Assembly (NCBI GenBank): GCA_965203575.1
Contig: OZ241894.1
Location: forward strand, 558,001-622,000
Direction: 5' to 3'
Source: Aldehydirespirator sp965203575
GTDB lineage: Bacteria > Actinomycetota > Acidimicrobiia > Acidimicrobiales > Aldehydirespiratoraceae
DNA: 64,000 bases
The notes under the pieces are model-generated. The model was given only the letters and a program-made list of their open reading frames with translations, searched no databases and was not told where the DNA came from. Positions 8,522-15,878 of the stretch are shown here, in pieces. Positions within the stretch are counted from its first letter, which is position 1. The number at the start of each line of letters is the position of its first letter. The translations under genes and the position numbers were made by a program.

Positions 8522-8706
8522 TCATGGAGTCCTCTCAGAGGTAGCAGTAAGCTCTTGGGCCTGTGAGGACACGGTCTGCTGGTTGATGGTGAGTCGGGCT
8601 GCGTCGAGGTCGAGGTTGTGCCACAGCAGGCTGGCGATCCCGCCCCGGCGCATCCCGGTGGTAGCAGCGAGCAAGTACAGCGGGTACGGACACGTCCCGG
8701 AAGTAG
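8522..8706 (-). pseudogene. Tyrosine recombinase (phage integrase) remnant
   Basis: The minus-strand frame contains LYLLAATTGMRRGGIASLLW, the box I region of tyrosine recombinases with its catalytic Arg, and then LDLDAARLTINQQTVSSQ, the beta-hairpin that usually follows. The frame stops shortly after (SERTP, stop), before the His-x-x-Arg and Tyr motifs. The N-terminal core-binding domain is absent, because the upstream side meets the 3' end of the LLM gene. It is a dead fragment of an integrase. Between it and the IS right flank (8371-8521) no convincing gene is seen. Confidence 0.7.
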
Positions 8707-8709
8707 TTC

Positions 8710-9690
8710 CTAGCCCCCGGCGGGCGCCAGCGCTCTGACCACGTCGAACGCGTCGACACCTTCGACCGGCAGCACCATGGGCGCGGGGCAGGTCACGCCG
8801 TTGGCGGCGAAGCGCTGGATGTGGCGGCGGCACTCCTCGGGCGAGCCGTGAACAAGCAGTTCATCGACCACGCTCTCGGGGATCTTCCCGAGAGAGCCCC
8901 GACGGTCGCCCGCCTCCCACTGGGCCCAATGCTCGCCGAGCGAATCGGTCCGGCCGAGCCAGGAGTGGAACGCCCGGTACACCGGCACATTGAGGTAGGC
9001 GGCCAGGATGAACCGGCCCGCGGCCATGGCCGCCTCGCGATCCGGAGTGGGCAGCACGAAGATGCGGGCCACTATCTCGGCTGCCGGGTTCTCGGACCTC
9101 ACGATGCCGCATACCCGGGCTGCGTCCTGAGCCGACAGCCAGTTGATGATGGCCCCGTCGCCCTCGCGTGCCGCCAGCCGCAGCATGCGTTCTCGCAGGG
9201 CGGCCACGAAGATGGGGACGGGCTCGTCGACCCTCACGCCGAGCCGGAAGCCGCGCACCGAGAAGGTGTCGTAGTCCTCGGTGACCTTCTCGCCGCCCAT
9301 AGCCGCTCTCAGGAAGCGGATGGTGTCGCGCACGCGGTGATAGGGACGGTCGAAGGCCACTGCGTTCCATCGACCGACGATCACGTCCGACGACGAGCCG
9401 ATACCGAGAACGAAACGGCCCGGCGCGGCCGAGGCCAGCGACGCCGCCGACTGAGCGAGCAGGGCGGGGCCGCGGGTGTAGACGGGCAGGATGGCGGTAC
9501 CCAGCCGCAGGGAGGGCGCCCACACCGACGCGAGGGTGAGGGTGGTGAGGCCGTCGAAGCCGTCGGCCTCCGCTGACCAGACATCGGTGTAGCCGAGGTC
9601 GACCAACTCCTCGAAACGCTCCCGCTGCGTGTGCAGGGGGCCGGCGAAGGGCACCGTGATGCCGTGTCTTTGGGCAGAGGTCTGAGTCAC
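8710..9690 (-). CDS. LLM-class flavin/F420-dependent oxidoreductase
   Basis: A 326-residue luciferase-like monooxygenase-fold protein. The pattern matches actinobacterial F420-dependent members: GYTDVWSAEADGFDG early, then LRLGTAILPVYTRGP, then GRFVLGIGSSSDVIV. The C-terminal GSPEECRRHIQRFAANGVT is the usual helix that closes the barrel. The substrate is unknown. Translation starts at GTG. An IS110 element lies directly upstream, so its expression may be altered. Its 3' end abuts the integrase remnant. Confidence 0.9.
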   Translation of the reverse strand: MTQTSAQRHGITVPFAGPLHTQRERFEELVDLGYTDVWSAEADGFDGLTTLTLASVWAPSLRLGTAILPVYTRGPALLAQSAASLASAAPGRFVLGIGSSSDVIVGRWNAVAFDRPYHRVRDTIRFLRAAMGGEKVTEDYDTFSVRGFRLGVRVDEPVPIFVAALRERMLRLAAREGDGAIINWLSAQDAARVCGIVRSENPAAEIVARIFVLPTPDREAAMAAGRFILAAYLNVPVYRAFHSWLGRTDSLGEHWAQWEAGDRRGSLGKIPESVVDELLVHGSPEECRRHIQRFAANGVTCPAPMVLPVEGVDAFDVVRALAPAGG

Positions 9691-9740
9691 GGCGAAAGGA
9701 TGATGCTCCTATTGTTGTCAAGTCAAGCGGCGGGGGGTGG

Positions 9741-10961
9741 TCAGGCGGCGGGTGTGAGGGTGTTGAGCCAGTCGCGGTAGACGGGCACGAGGCGGTGGTG
9801 GGGTGTTGTGCCGTGTTCGATTCTGGAGATGGTGCTGGGCCAGGTGTTGAGGCAGTCGGCGGCGTGTTGGAGGGTGGCGCCTGCTTGTTGGCGCAGTGCT
9901 CGCAGGTCGCCGGTGGTGTTGGCGGCGGGGTGGGGGTTGGTGAGCAGCCTGTAGACCTCGCGGGCGATGTAGCGCTTGAGGCAGCGGATGGTCTCGCGGC
10001 GTGTCTTGCCCTCGGCTTGTCGGCGTTGGGCGTAGGCGTGGGTGTCGGCGTCGGTGGAGAGCCGGACCATGGCGATGCGCCACAGGGCGTGGTTGGCCTG
10101 GCGGTTGCCGCCTGTGTTGAGGCGGTGCCGTGTGATGCGGCCCGAGGAGGCCTCCACGGGGGAGGCGCCGCACAGCGCGGCGAAGGAGGCCTCGTTGTGG
10201 AGCCGCTGGGGGTTGTCGCCGGCCGCGACCAGCAGGATCGACGCGGTGTCTGCGCCGATGCCTTTGGCGGCTCGCAGCGCCGGGTTGGCGGCCGCGGTGA
10301 GCTCATCGAGGTGCTGTCGCAGCTCGGCGAGGTCGGCGTCGAGGACCCGGTGCTGGCGCGCCAGGGCGCGCAGGGCGGCCTTGGTGGCCTCGGCGGGCTC
10401 GGTCAAGTCGCCGGGGCGGAACCGGGCGCATCGCTGGACGCGCTCAGCGGTGGTGAGCGGCTCCAGGCCGACGCGCAGCGGCTCGGGGGCGGTGGTGACG
10501 AGGTCGCCGATCTGGTTGGAGATGCGGGTGCGATGAGAGCGCGTCGAGCACAACGCGACCCGCAGCGCCCGGATCGACTCGACAATCCCGTCGTTGCCTT
10601 TGGGAGCGGTGGCCGCTTCCCCGCTGAGCGCGGCGCGCGCCGCGGCCTCGGCGTCGACGGTGTCGGACTTGCCGCGCCGGCGCCGCACCTGGCGGTTCGG
10701 CCGGTTCACCTCCACCACATCGACCCCGGCGCCCACCAGATGGCGGGTGAGCCCAACGCCATAGGAGCTGGTGCCCTCCACGCCGACCTTGACGACGGGC
10801 CCGAAGGCCCGCATCCAGCCCTCGACGCGCCGATACCCAGCCGGGCTCGCCGCGAACGACTCACAGCCCAGCACTCGGCCCGTGCAGTCGATGACCGCCG
10901 CCACATGGAGGTCCTTGTGAGTGTCGACGCCGCCGTAGACGCCAACGACCTGATCAGCCAT
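9741..10961 (-). CDS. IS110-family transposase with C-terminal HTH
   Basis: A 406-residue recombinase. The N-terminal RuvC-like DEDD domain shows Asp13 (GGVDTHKD), Glu62 (VGVEGTSS) and Asp100/Asp103 (KSDTVDAEAAARAAL). The central helices lead to a Tnp_20 (IS116/IS110/IS902) domain with the catalytic Ser region AALCGASPVEASSGR and the motif NTGGNRQANHALW. The last ~57 residues (LRALRQQAGATLQHAAD, then CLNTWPSTISRIEHGTTP) resemble a Cro/C1-type helix-turn-helix, which the best-studied IS110 proteins lack. The frame is intact. Known members act as bridge-RNA-guided recombinases. Confidence 0.93.
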   Translation of the reverse strand: MADQVVGVYGGVDTHKDLHVAAVIDCTGRVLGCESFAASPAGYRRVEGWMRAFGPVVKVGVEGTSSYGVGLTRHLVGAGVDVVEVNRPNRQVRRRRGKSDTVDAEAAARAALSGEAATAPKGNDGIVESIRALRVALCSTRSHRTRISNQIGDLVTTAPEPLRVGLEPLTTAERVQRCARFRPGDLTEPAEATKAALRALARQHRVLDADLAELRQHLDELTAAANPALRAAKGIGADTASILLVAAGDNPQRLHNEASFAALCGASPVEASSGRITRHRLNTGGNRQANHALWRIAMVRLSTDADTHAYAQRRQAEGKTRRETIRCLKRYIAREVYRLLTNPHPAANTTGDLRALRQQAGATLQHAADCLNTWPSTISRIEHGTTPHHRLVPVYRDWLNTLTPAA

Positions 10962-10989
10962 GATGAAGTCCTGCCTTCCTTGCTAGCCA

Positions 10990-11160
10990 GTTGGGTCGGC
11001 ACCACCGGCCGGGACGGCGGACAGGACAGTCAAGGTGCTCTAGCCAAGGCTCCTATGAGGTCACGCCCGCCCGACCGGTCGGTGCGCGCCAGCAGCCGGG
11101 ACACCGCACCGACAGATCAACGGAAAGGCACAAGGCCCGTCACACCCTGGGTCAGATCCG
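10990..11160 (-). ncRNA. Candidate IS110 bridge RNA region
   Basis: This non-coding stretch lies upstream of the transposase, where IS110-group elements are known to encode a structured bridge RNA. It contains a perfect 9-bp hairpin, GTCGGTGCG (11078-11086) pairing with CGCACCGAC (11105-11113), with an 18-base loop large enough to hold guide sequence. No convincing protein-coding frame crosses it. The assignment rests on position and that hairpin only; target- and donor-binding loops have not been identified. Confidence 0.35.
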
Positions 11161-11218
11161 AGCCCCGACCACTGACCCCACAATCATGACTGTCACACCC
11201 CCTCGCCAATATGTCTAC

Positions 11219-11413
11219 ATGACCGATCAACTGGTTCTAATCGACATCGTTCCCGCAGAGAAGGCCGACTCGAGAAGCAGCTGGCAACTCGACCCCGCCA
11301 CATGCGCCATCGGCCGGCGCGGCGTGGCCCGCGCCCGCCGGGCCCTGCGGGCAGCCCGCAATCAGGCGGAGACCGCTACCGTCCCCAGCCCCAACCTGCC
11401 CGCCGCGGCCTGA
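11219..11413 (+). CDS. Small conserved-looking actinobacterial protein
   Basis: A 64-residue frame starting MTDQLVLIDIVP with the core WQLDPATCAIGRRGVARARR followed by Ala/Arg-rich helix. The WxLD...GRRGxAxARxAL pattern is familiar from short uncharacterised actinobacterial proteins, so a real gene is favoured. No function is known. It starts just outside the presumed end of the IS110 element, on the opposite strand. No strong ribosome-binding site is apparent before its ATG. Confidence 0.5.
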   Translation: MTDQLVLIDIVPAEKADSRSSWQLDPATCAIGRRGVARARRALRAARNQAETATVPSPNLPAAA

Positions 11414-11521
11414 TCGCAGCGGGAGCCGCCCCATCGCCCCCTGGTCCGCTGCCGACCGCCGGGCCTCAGATGGCAGCCATGTCCATCTTGCAGATGTAGC
11501 CCGTGAAGGGAGGCGGGCGCG

Positions 11522-12193
11522 ATGTTGCGTCGAACATTCTGGGTGCTTGTCCCCGTTGGACTGTTGGTGCTCGCGGGCGGCTGCGGAACCTACGCTCGCA
11601 GCCCAGCTGACCCCTCGGTAAGCACGCCCGACTCACGAGCGGCCCATTCGTCGGACCCCGGCGATGGGACTTCCGTCATGCCTGTACCGGGCGGGCGAGA
11701 CCCTCCCGCAGGCGGGACTCCCGGCGCGGTCGTGACCTCCTACGGTGGCGCGAGCGGCTGGGTTCCCAATGCGGTCGTCGAACGGGTCGTCGACGGGGAC
11801 ACGATCGTCGCGAGGATCGGGGAGCGTTCCGAGACGGTGCGCCTCATCGGCCTCGACGCTCCCGAGTCGGTGGCACCTACCCGGCCGGTGCAGTGCTACG
11901 GCAAGGAGGCGTCAGGCTTCCTCGAGGCAGTGCTTCCCGCCGGGACAGAGATCACGCTGTTGCGTGATGTCGATGCCCGCGACGTCTACGACCGGCTGCT
12001 GGGCTACGTCGTGCGATCCAGTGACGGACTCTTCGTCAACCTGGAGCTGGTCGCGGCCGGCTACGCCGCGGTGCTGAGCTATCCGCCCAACGACCACTAC
12101 GCCGATGTACTGGACCGGGCGCAGGCAGAGGCCGTCGTCTCCGGCCGAGGGCTGTGGAGTGCCTGTGGAGGTCCCGACGTGCCATTGGACTGA
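11522..12193 (+). CDS. Thermonuclease (SNase) family lipoprotein
   Basis: A 223-residue protein. Residues 1-21 form a lipoprotein signal peptide (LVPVGLLVLAGGC lipobox), followed by a Ser/Pro-rich linker and a staphylococcal-nuclease domain from about residue 85. Active-site elements are RVVDGDTIVAR, VRLIGLDAPESVAP and DVYDRLLGYV, which supply the Arg, Asp, Glu and second Arg of the family. The C-terminal GRGLWSACGG is also typical. The product is expected to be anchored outside the membrane and to degrade DNA or RNA in a Ca2+-dependent manner. The ATG follows a GGGAGG-type ribosome-binding site. Confidence 0.92.
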   Translation: MLRRTFWVLVPVGLLVLAGGCGTYARSPADPSVSTPDSRAAHSSDPGDGTSVMPVPGGRDPPAGGTPGAVVTSYGGASGWVPNAVVERVVDGDTIVARIGERSETVRLIGLDAPESVAPTRPVQCYGKEASGFLEAVLPAGTEITLLRDVDARDVYDRLLGYVVRSSDGLFVNLELVAAGYAAVLSYPPNDHYADVLDRAQAEAVVSGRGLWSACGGPDVPLD

Positions 12194-12222
12194 CCCGGAC
12201 GCTGCCTGCTCACAGGCACCCG

Positions 12223-12239
12223 ACCGGCACGGTGCCGGT
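12223..12239. promoter_or_regulatory. 17-bp perfect palindrome
   Basis: ACCGGCAC and GTGCCGGT flank a single central G, 20 bp before the ChbG/YdjC start and 30 bp after the nuclease stop. It could be an operator or a short terminator stem, but no T-run follows. The function is not established. Confidence 0.4.
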
Positions 12240-12258
12240 GTGAGGTACCGTCAGGGCT

Positions 12259-13098
12259 GTGGAATCGCTGGTTGAGCGACTCGGGCACCCAGCCGACGCG
12301 AGGCTCGTGATCGTCAGCGCGGACCGGATCGGCACCACCCACTCCTCCACGGCCGGGGGCTATCAGACCCTCCGCGAGGGCGCGGCCACCACCGGCACGA
12401 TCGTCATGCCCGGCGCGTGGGCCCGCCATGCCGCCGAGCTGTACCGGGGCGAGGACCTGGGCGTCCACCTCACGCTCAATTCCGAACTCGACTGCTTCCG
12501 ATGGGGTCCGATCACCAACGCTCCGAGCCTGCTCGACGGCGACGGCGGCTTCCCCCGCACGGTGCAGGACCTGTGGGACCACGCGGACCTCGACGAGGTC
12601 CGCCGAGAGTGCCGGGCCCAGGTCGAGCGAGCCGTGCTGTGGGGATTCGACGTAACCCACCTCACCACCCACCTGTCGGCCCTTCAGCAGCGCCCGGAGT
12701 TCTTCGACGTGCTGCTGGACCTGGCGGTCTCGTTCGACCTGCCCGTGCGGCTCGAGGGTGCCGACGCCGAAGCCAAGGCCGGATTCCCGTTCCGGTCGCT
12801 GGCGACGGACGAGGGCATCGTCTTCCCGGACCACTTCCGGCTGGTCCGGGGCGACGCTCGCCGCCATGTGGTCGAGCAGCTGGGCGATCTGAGTCCGGGA
12901 GTCACCGAGTTGTCGCTGCACCCGGCCCTGGACGAGCCTGAGATCCACGCCATCGATCCCGCCGCTGCCGGCCGGGTGGACGACCTCGCCCTAGCCCTGT
13001 CGGCCGAGGTGACCGAGATGCTCCAGCAATCCGGAGCCGTACTGGTCGGCTACCGCGCGCTGCGCAGCGCCCAGAGGAGGGCCAGGCACCGCATCTGA
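12259..13098 (+). CDS. ChbG/YdjC-like carbohydrate deacetylase
   Basis: A 279-residue protein with the YdjC/ChbG fold pattern: an opening beta strand with VIVSADRIG, then EDLGVHLTLNSE, THLTTHLSALQQ and ELSLHPALDEP. Family enzymes deacetylate N-acetylated sugars such as chitooligosaccharides using a metal held by Asp and His residues. Here the usual NADDFG opening reads SADRIG: the first Asp is kept, but the second Asp and the Phe are replaced, so catalysis may differ. Two of the His motifs are intact. The substrate is unassigned. The GTG start follows a palindrome, which may be regulatory. Confidence 0.8.
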   Translation: MESLVERLGHPADARLVIVSADRIGTTHSSTAGGYQTLREGAATTGTIVMPGAWARHAAELYRGEDLGVHLTLNSELDCFRWGPITNAPSLLDGDGGFPRTVQDLWDHADLDEVRRECRAQVERAVLWGFDVTHLTTHLSALQQRPEFFDVLLDLAVSFDLPVRLEGADAEAKAGFPFRSLATDEGIVFPDHFRLVRGDARRHVVEQLGDLSPGVTELSLHPALDEPEIHAIDPAAAGRVDDLALALSAEVTEMLQQSGAVLVGYRALRSAQRRARHRI

Positions 13099-13171
13099 AT
13101 CTGCGGGCTTCGCGCAGAGGGGCGAGGCGCGCGCCCGCCGAATCTACGGGCTTCAGCGCAGAGGGGCGAGG
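13098..13171. repeat. Direct repeat duplicating the 3' end of the SCP2-like gene
   Basis: A 30-bp unit at 13098-13127 is repeated at 13141-13171 with one substitution and one inserted base. The second copy contains the last codons and the stop of the minus-strand SCP2-like gene. The first copy lacks the base that forms the stop. It looks like a small local duplication in the convergent intergenic space. Confidence 0.7.
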
Positions 13172-13527
13172 GCTGCCCGGAGCTGGGACGACCTCAGAAG
13201 GGGGCGCCAGCCGTCGAACAGCAGGACCTGGTCCCCCTCGAGCTTCATCCGTCCCGACATGTAGGCCGCTTCCACCGACAGCTCGCCCTCCCAGGCCCGC
13301 ACGAAGTCGGGGTATGCCCCGGACAGCACCATGTCGGGCTCCGGGTGGCGCCCGGCCACCACTCCCACGCGGCCGTCAGCCACCACGACATGGAAGGGAG
13401 CCGCTCCGGCAGGCGAGCCGCTCACGACGACCTGGGCCACGCCGTCGGCTGAGCCGGGTTCGTCGACCGCCTCCAGTTCGGCCGCCACGGCCTCCAACCA
13501 CCCCTCACTGAGAGGTTCGAGCGCCAT
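13153..13527 (-). CDS. SCP2 sterol-binding-domain-like protein
   Basis: A 124-residue protein beginning MALEPLSEGWLEAVAAELEAV. The pattern is that of small SCP2/DUF-type actinobacterial proteins: a beta sheet with VVVSGSPAGAAPFHVVVADG, then PEPDMVLSGAYPDFVRAWEGELSVEAAYMSGRMK-like sequence, in which the sterol-carrier 'G.M...GD' loop reads GRMKLEGDQ. The ligand is not known. The start is the ATG one base after the stop of mca, so the two are translated as an operon in the order mca, then this gene. The longer frame upstream is antisense-like and was discarded. Confidence 0.75.
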   Translation of the reverse strand: MALEPLSEGWLEAVAAELEAVDEPGSADGVAQVVVSGSPAGAAPFHVVVADGRVGVVAGRHPEPDMVLSGAYPDFVRAWEGELSVEAAYMSGRMKLEGDQVLLFDGWRPLLRSSQLRAALAPLR

Positions 13528-13528
13528 G

Positions 13529-14416
13529 TCAATCAGACTCGCCGGCCGCTTCAGCCCGCAAACCCTCGAACAGGTCGCGCTCGGGCAGCTCTGCGGGGCG
13601 GGGGCCGCGGGCCAGCACATAGTCGTCGTAGGGGTGTATGGAACGCTCGACCTCCGGGGGCAACCCGAACCAGAAGGTCGACTCGGGATCGATCTGGGTG
13701 GCGTGGGCCAGCAGTCCCTCGATGCGCGCGTCGATGAACCCGTCCACGGGAACCTGAGTCGTGATCTGGTCGTCGGTGGAGGGGCGCTTGAACCACCAGT
13801 CGCTGTAGGGCGACTTCAGGCCGAGGTCCTGGAACGCCTGGTGCCGCCCCTCGATGCGCTTGCGGGACCAGAGCGTGTAGTAGAGCTTGGCCGGCGACCA
13901 GGGCTCGCCGAGGTCGGGACGGTACCGGGCGTCGCCGGCGCGCTCGAAGGCTGGGATCGAGATGTCGTGGACCCGCACATGGTCCGGGTGCATGTAGCCG
14001 CCCTGATCCTCGGGATAGGTCACGATCACCTGGGGCCGGTACTGGCGTATCACCGACACGAGACGGCTCACCGCCTCGTCAAGGTCGGCGTTGGCGAAGC
14101 AGTCGGGATGGGCGTTCGCCTCCGACCCTTCCATTCCGGAATCGCGATATCCGAGCATCACCACCTCGTCGTAGCCGATCACGGCCGCGGCCCGGGCCAG
14201 TTCCTCTGCTCGTATCTCGGCCAGCTTCTCGGCCATCGAGGGCTTGTCCAGCGCCGGGTTGAGGATCTCGCCTTCCTCTCCTCCCGTGCAGCACACCAGC
14301 ACGGTGCGCACCCCCTCAGCGTGGTAGCGGGCCACCGTGGGCGCGCCCTTGGACGCCTCGTCGTCGGGATGGGCGTGAACGGTGAGCAGGCAGAGCCGGC
14401 CGGCGGAAGTCGCCAT
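13529..14416 (-). CDS. mca: Mycothiol S-conjugate amidase (Mca-like)
   Basis: A 295-residue PIG-L/LmbE-fold Zn hydrolase. Metal ligands are in LLTVHAHPDDEASKG and GGYMHPDHVRVHD. The stretches VLVCCTGGEEGEILNPA, MLGYRDSGMEGSEAN and KLYYTLWSRKRIEG are characteristic of mycothiol conjugate amidases rather than MshB, and the length matches mycobacterial Mca. The enzyme cleaves mycothiol conjugates of toxins to mercapturic acids and GlcN-Ins. This implies a mycothiol-producing actinobacterium. The ATG giving MATSAGRLCLL was preferred; the frame extends upstream without homology. Confidence 0.9.
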   Translation of the reverse strand: MATSAGRLCLLTVHAHPDDEASKGAPTVARYHAEGVRTVLVCCTGGEEGEILNPALDKPSMAEKLAEIRAEELARAAAVIGYDEVVMLGYRDSGMEGSEANAHPDCFANADLDEAVSRLVSVIRQYRPQVIVTYPEDQGGYMHPDHVRVHDISIPAFERAGDARYRPDLGEPWSPAKLYYTLWSRKRIEGRHQAFQDLGLKSPYSDWWFKRPSTDDQITTQVPVDGFIDARIEGLLAHATQIDPESTFWFGLPPEVERSIHPYDDYVLARGPRPAELPERDLFEGLRAEAAGESD

Positions 14417-14483
14417 GGCCGGTGAAGCTAGCGCCGCAGCGCACCGCAGCGCACCGCGCCGGTTCGGCGTCACCGCCGGCCGG

Positions 14484-15725
14484 CTAGGCAGTCGGCAGGC
14501 TCGACTCCAACGGCTCGAAGACCATCGCCGTGTCGTCGTCCCTGTTGATGAGCCGCCAGCCGCACATCTCGGCCAGGTGGTCGCGTCCCTCGTCGGGACC
14601 GCTGGCGATGAGAGCATCACCGGACTCAAGCCGCACCTCGCCGCGGGGCCGGTAGCGGTACTGGCCCCCGCGGCGGATGGCCAGCACGGTGAAGCCGGGC
14701 TCGATGTTCAGCCTCAGGTCGGCCAGCGTCCTGCCTTCTACCGCGCAGCCCTCCGCCACCGGTATGTGCACCACCACCTCGTCGCTGTCGCCGAGCGCGA
14801 CGGCCAGTATCGGGTGGATCTGCTCCTGCCGCTCGATGATCCACACCATCTGCTGGGCCTGATCGCCCAGATCCTCAGCCGCCTGCGACAGGTGCAGCAA
14901 CCCCCGAAGGCCTGAGTGGTCCACGTGCTCCCGAGCGGCGCGCAGCACCCACTCCTCCAGGCGGTCCTTCATCTCATCGAGGCGATCCTCGAGGTGACGC
15001 ACCTCAGCGGCAAGGCTCTCGTCCCGCAGCACCAGCGACGAGTAGGCCAGGCCGACGGCCACCTCCGAGAGGTCCTTCATCTCCACCAGCACATCCACCG
15101 CACGATCGAGGTCTGTGGCGACCGGACCGTCGGGCTCCTCCGGCGGCATCCGGTCCGGAGACCCGGCCAAACTGCGCAACTCGTCGATGCCGTCGGGAGA
15201 TCCCCGCAGGAACAGCACGTCATCCGGGACGAGGACGGTGTCGCCTCCCACATCGGTGATCCACTCGCGCTCCCGACGCACCGCCATTACCCGCATACCC
15301 ATCTTGGCCGGCATCTCGTGGTCGGCCAGGCGGCGGTGGGCGAGAAGCGATCCGTCGGAGACCAGCACCCGGTGAGACACCTCCTCGGCCGCACTCAGGT
15401 CGGCCACGAGTTCTGCCGGTATGCCGACCCGGTGGGTGACGATGCGGGCAATGTCGACCGCGTCGTTGGCGATGCGCTCGATGGCGGAGACCACCTGCAG
15501 CACCGACGACATACCGTCGGCGTCGCGCGGGTGGCGCACGGCCAGAATGCACACCGCCCTCATGTCCTGCACCAAGTGGCTCATCCGCTCCTCGAGCGCG
15601 CCCACCTCGTCGGCCATGTCGGGATCGCCGAAGTAGAGCGCGGCGTAGGCCAGGTCCACCATCAACTCGGAGGTGTCCTTGGCCTCGGCCAGCATCTCCC
15701 GCAGATTGCGAGGTCTGTCTTCCAT
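14484..15725 (-). CDS. Tandem PhoU-TrkA_C (RCK_C) regulatory protein
   Basis: A 413-residue soluble protein with an internal duplication. A PhoU-like helical half (MLAEAKDTSELMVDLAYAAL) is followed by a TrkA_C/RCK_C ligand-binding half (MGMRVMAVRREREWI). The same order then repeats (VLVEMKDLSEVAVGLAYSSL, then PGFTVLAIRRGGQYRY). RCK_C domains bind small ligands such as nucleotides or ions and gate transporters. A strong AGGAGG site precedes the ATG. The gene lies just downstream of a duplicated MgtE-type transporter on the same strand, and such pairing suggests it is that transporter's cytosolic regulator (inference). Confidence 0.88.
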   Translation of the reverse strand: MEDRPRNLREMLAEAKDTSELMVDLAYAALYFGDPDMADEVGALEERMSHLVQDMRAVCILAVRHPRDADGMSSVLQVVSAIERIANDAVDIARIVTHRVGIPAELVADLSAAEEVSHRVLVSDGSLLAHRRLADHEMPAKMGMRVMAVRREREWITDVGGDTVLVPDDVLFLRGSPDGIDELRSLAGSPDRMPPEEPDGPVATDLDRAVDVLVEMKDLSEVAVGLAYSSLVLRDESLAAEVRHLEDRLDEMKDRLEEWVLRAAREHVDHSGLRGLLHLSQAAEDLGDQAQQMVWIIERQEQIHPILAVALGDSDEVVVHIPVAEGCAVEGRTLADLRLNIEPGFTVLAIRRGGQYRYRPRGEVRLESGDALIASGPDEGRDHLAEMCGWRLINRDDDTAMVFEPLESSLPTA

Positions 15726-15780
15726 CAGGTCCCTCCTGGAATCATCGTAGGTCTCAAGCGCAGCGCCGTGCCCATGAGCG

Positions 15781-15878
15781 CCCGCTCTTGTTCGCTTCGC
15801 TCACGGGCCGCTCGGGCCACGGCCTCGCTCGGACTGTCGCGAAGACTCATGAAGCGCTCCCTCCCGCTCGGCCTCTAG
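15781..15878. repeat. Dispersed intergenic repeat, copy A
   Basis: The 48 bases from 15781 match 39500-39547 at 46 of 48 positions. A second block, GCTCGGCCTCTAG, matches exactly at the far end, where it contains the TAG stop of the minus-strand gene in both copies. The core is rich in GGCC palindromes (GGGCCGCTCGGGCC), like a REP-type element. Read on the minus strand, both copies can encode EAVARAARERSEQER, probably fortuitously. Confidence 0.75.

Larger units (their letters stand above)
9715..11200 (-). mobile_element. IS110-family insertion sequence (ends approximate)
   Basis: One DEDD transposase with about 25 bp of non-coding DNA on its 3' side and roughly 240 bp on its 5' side. No terminal inverted repeats are visible, as expected for the IS110 family, so the limits are estimates. 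The 3' limit must fall between the LLM start and the transposase stop; the 5' limit must fall before the small gene at 11219. The long 5' non-coding end is where IS110-group elements encode their bridge RNA. Confidence 0.65.

Noticed and set aside
8522..8706. Prophage or integrative element boundary at the integrase piece
   Set aside because: Only a fragment of one recombinase is present, with no structural phage genes or attachment repeats nearby.
15726..15874. 41-codon minus-strand frame in the dispersed repeat (EAVARAARERSEQER)
   Set aside because: The similarity to copy B is at DNA level in an intergenic repeat; copy B has no comparable start, so a peptide is unlikely.
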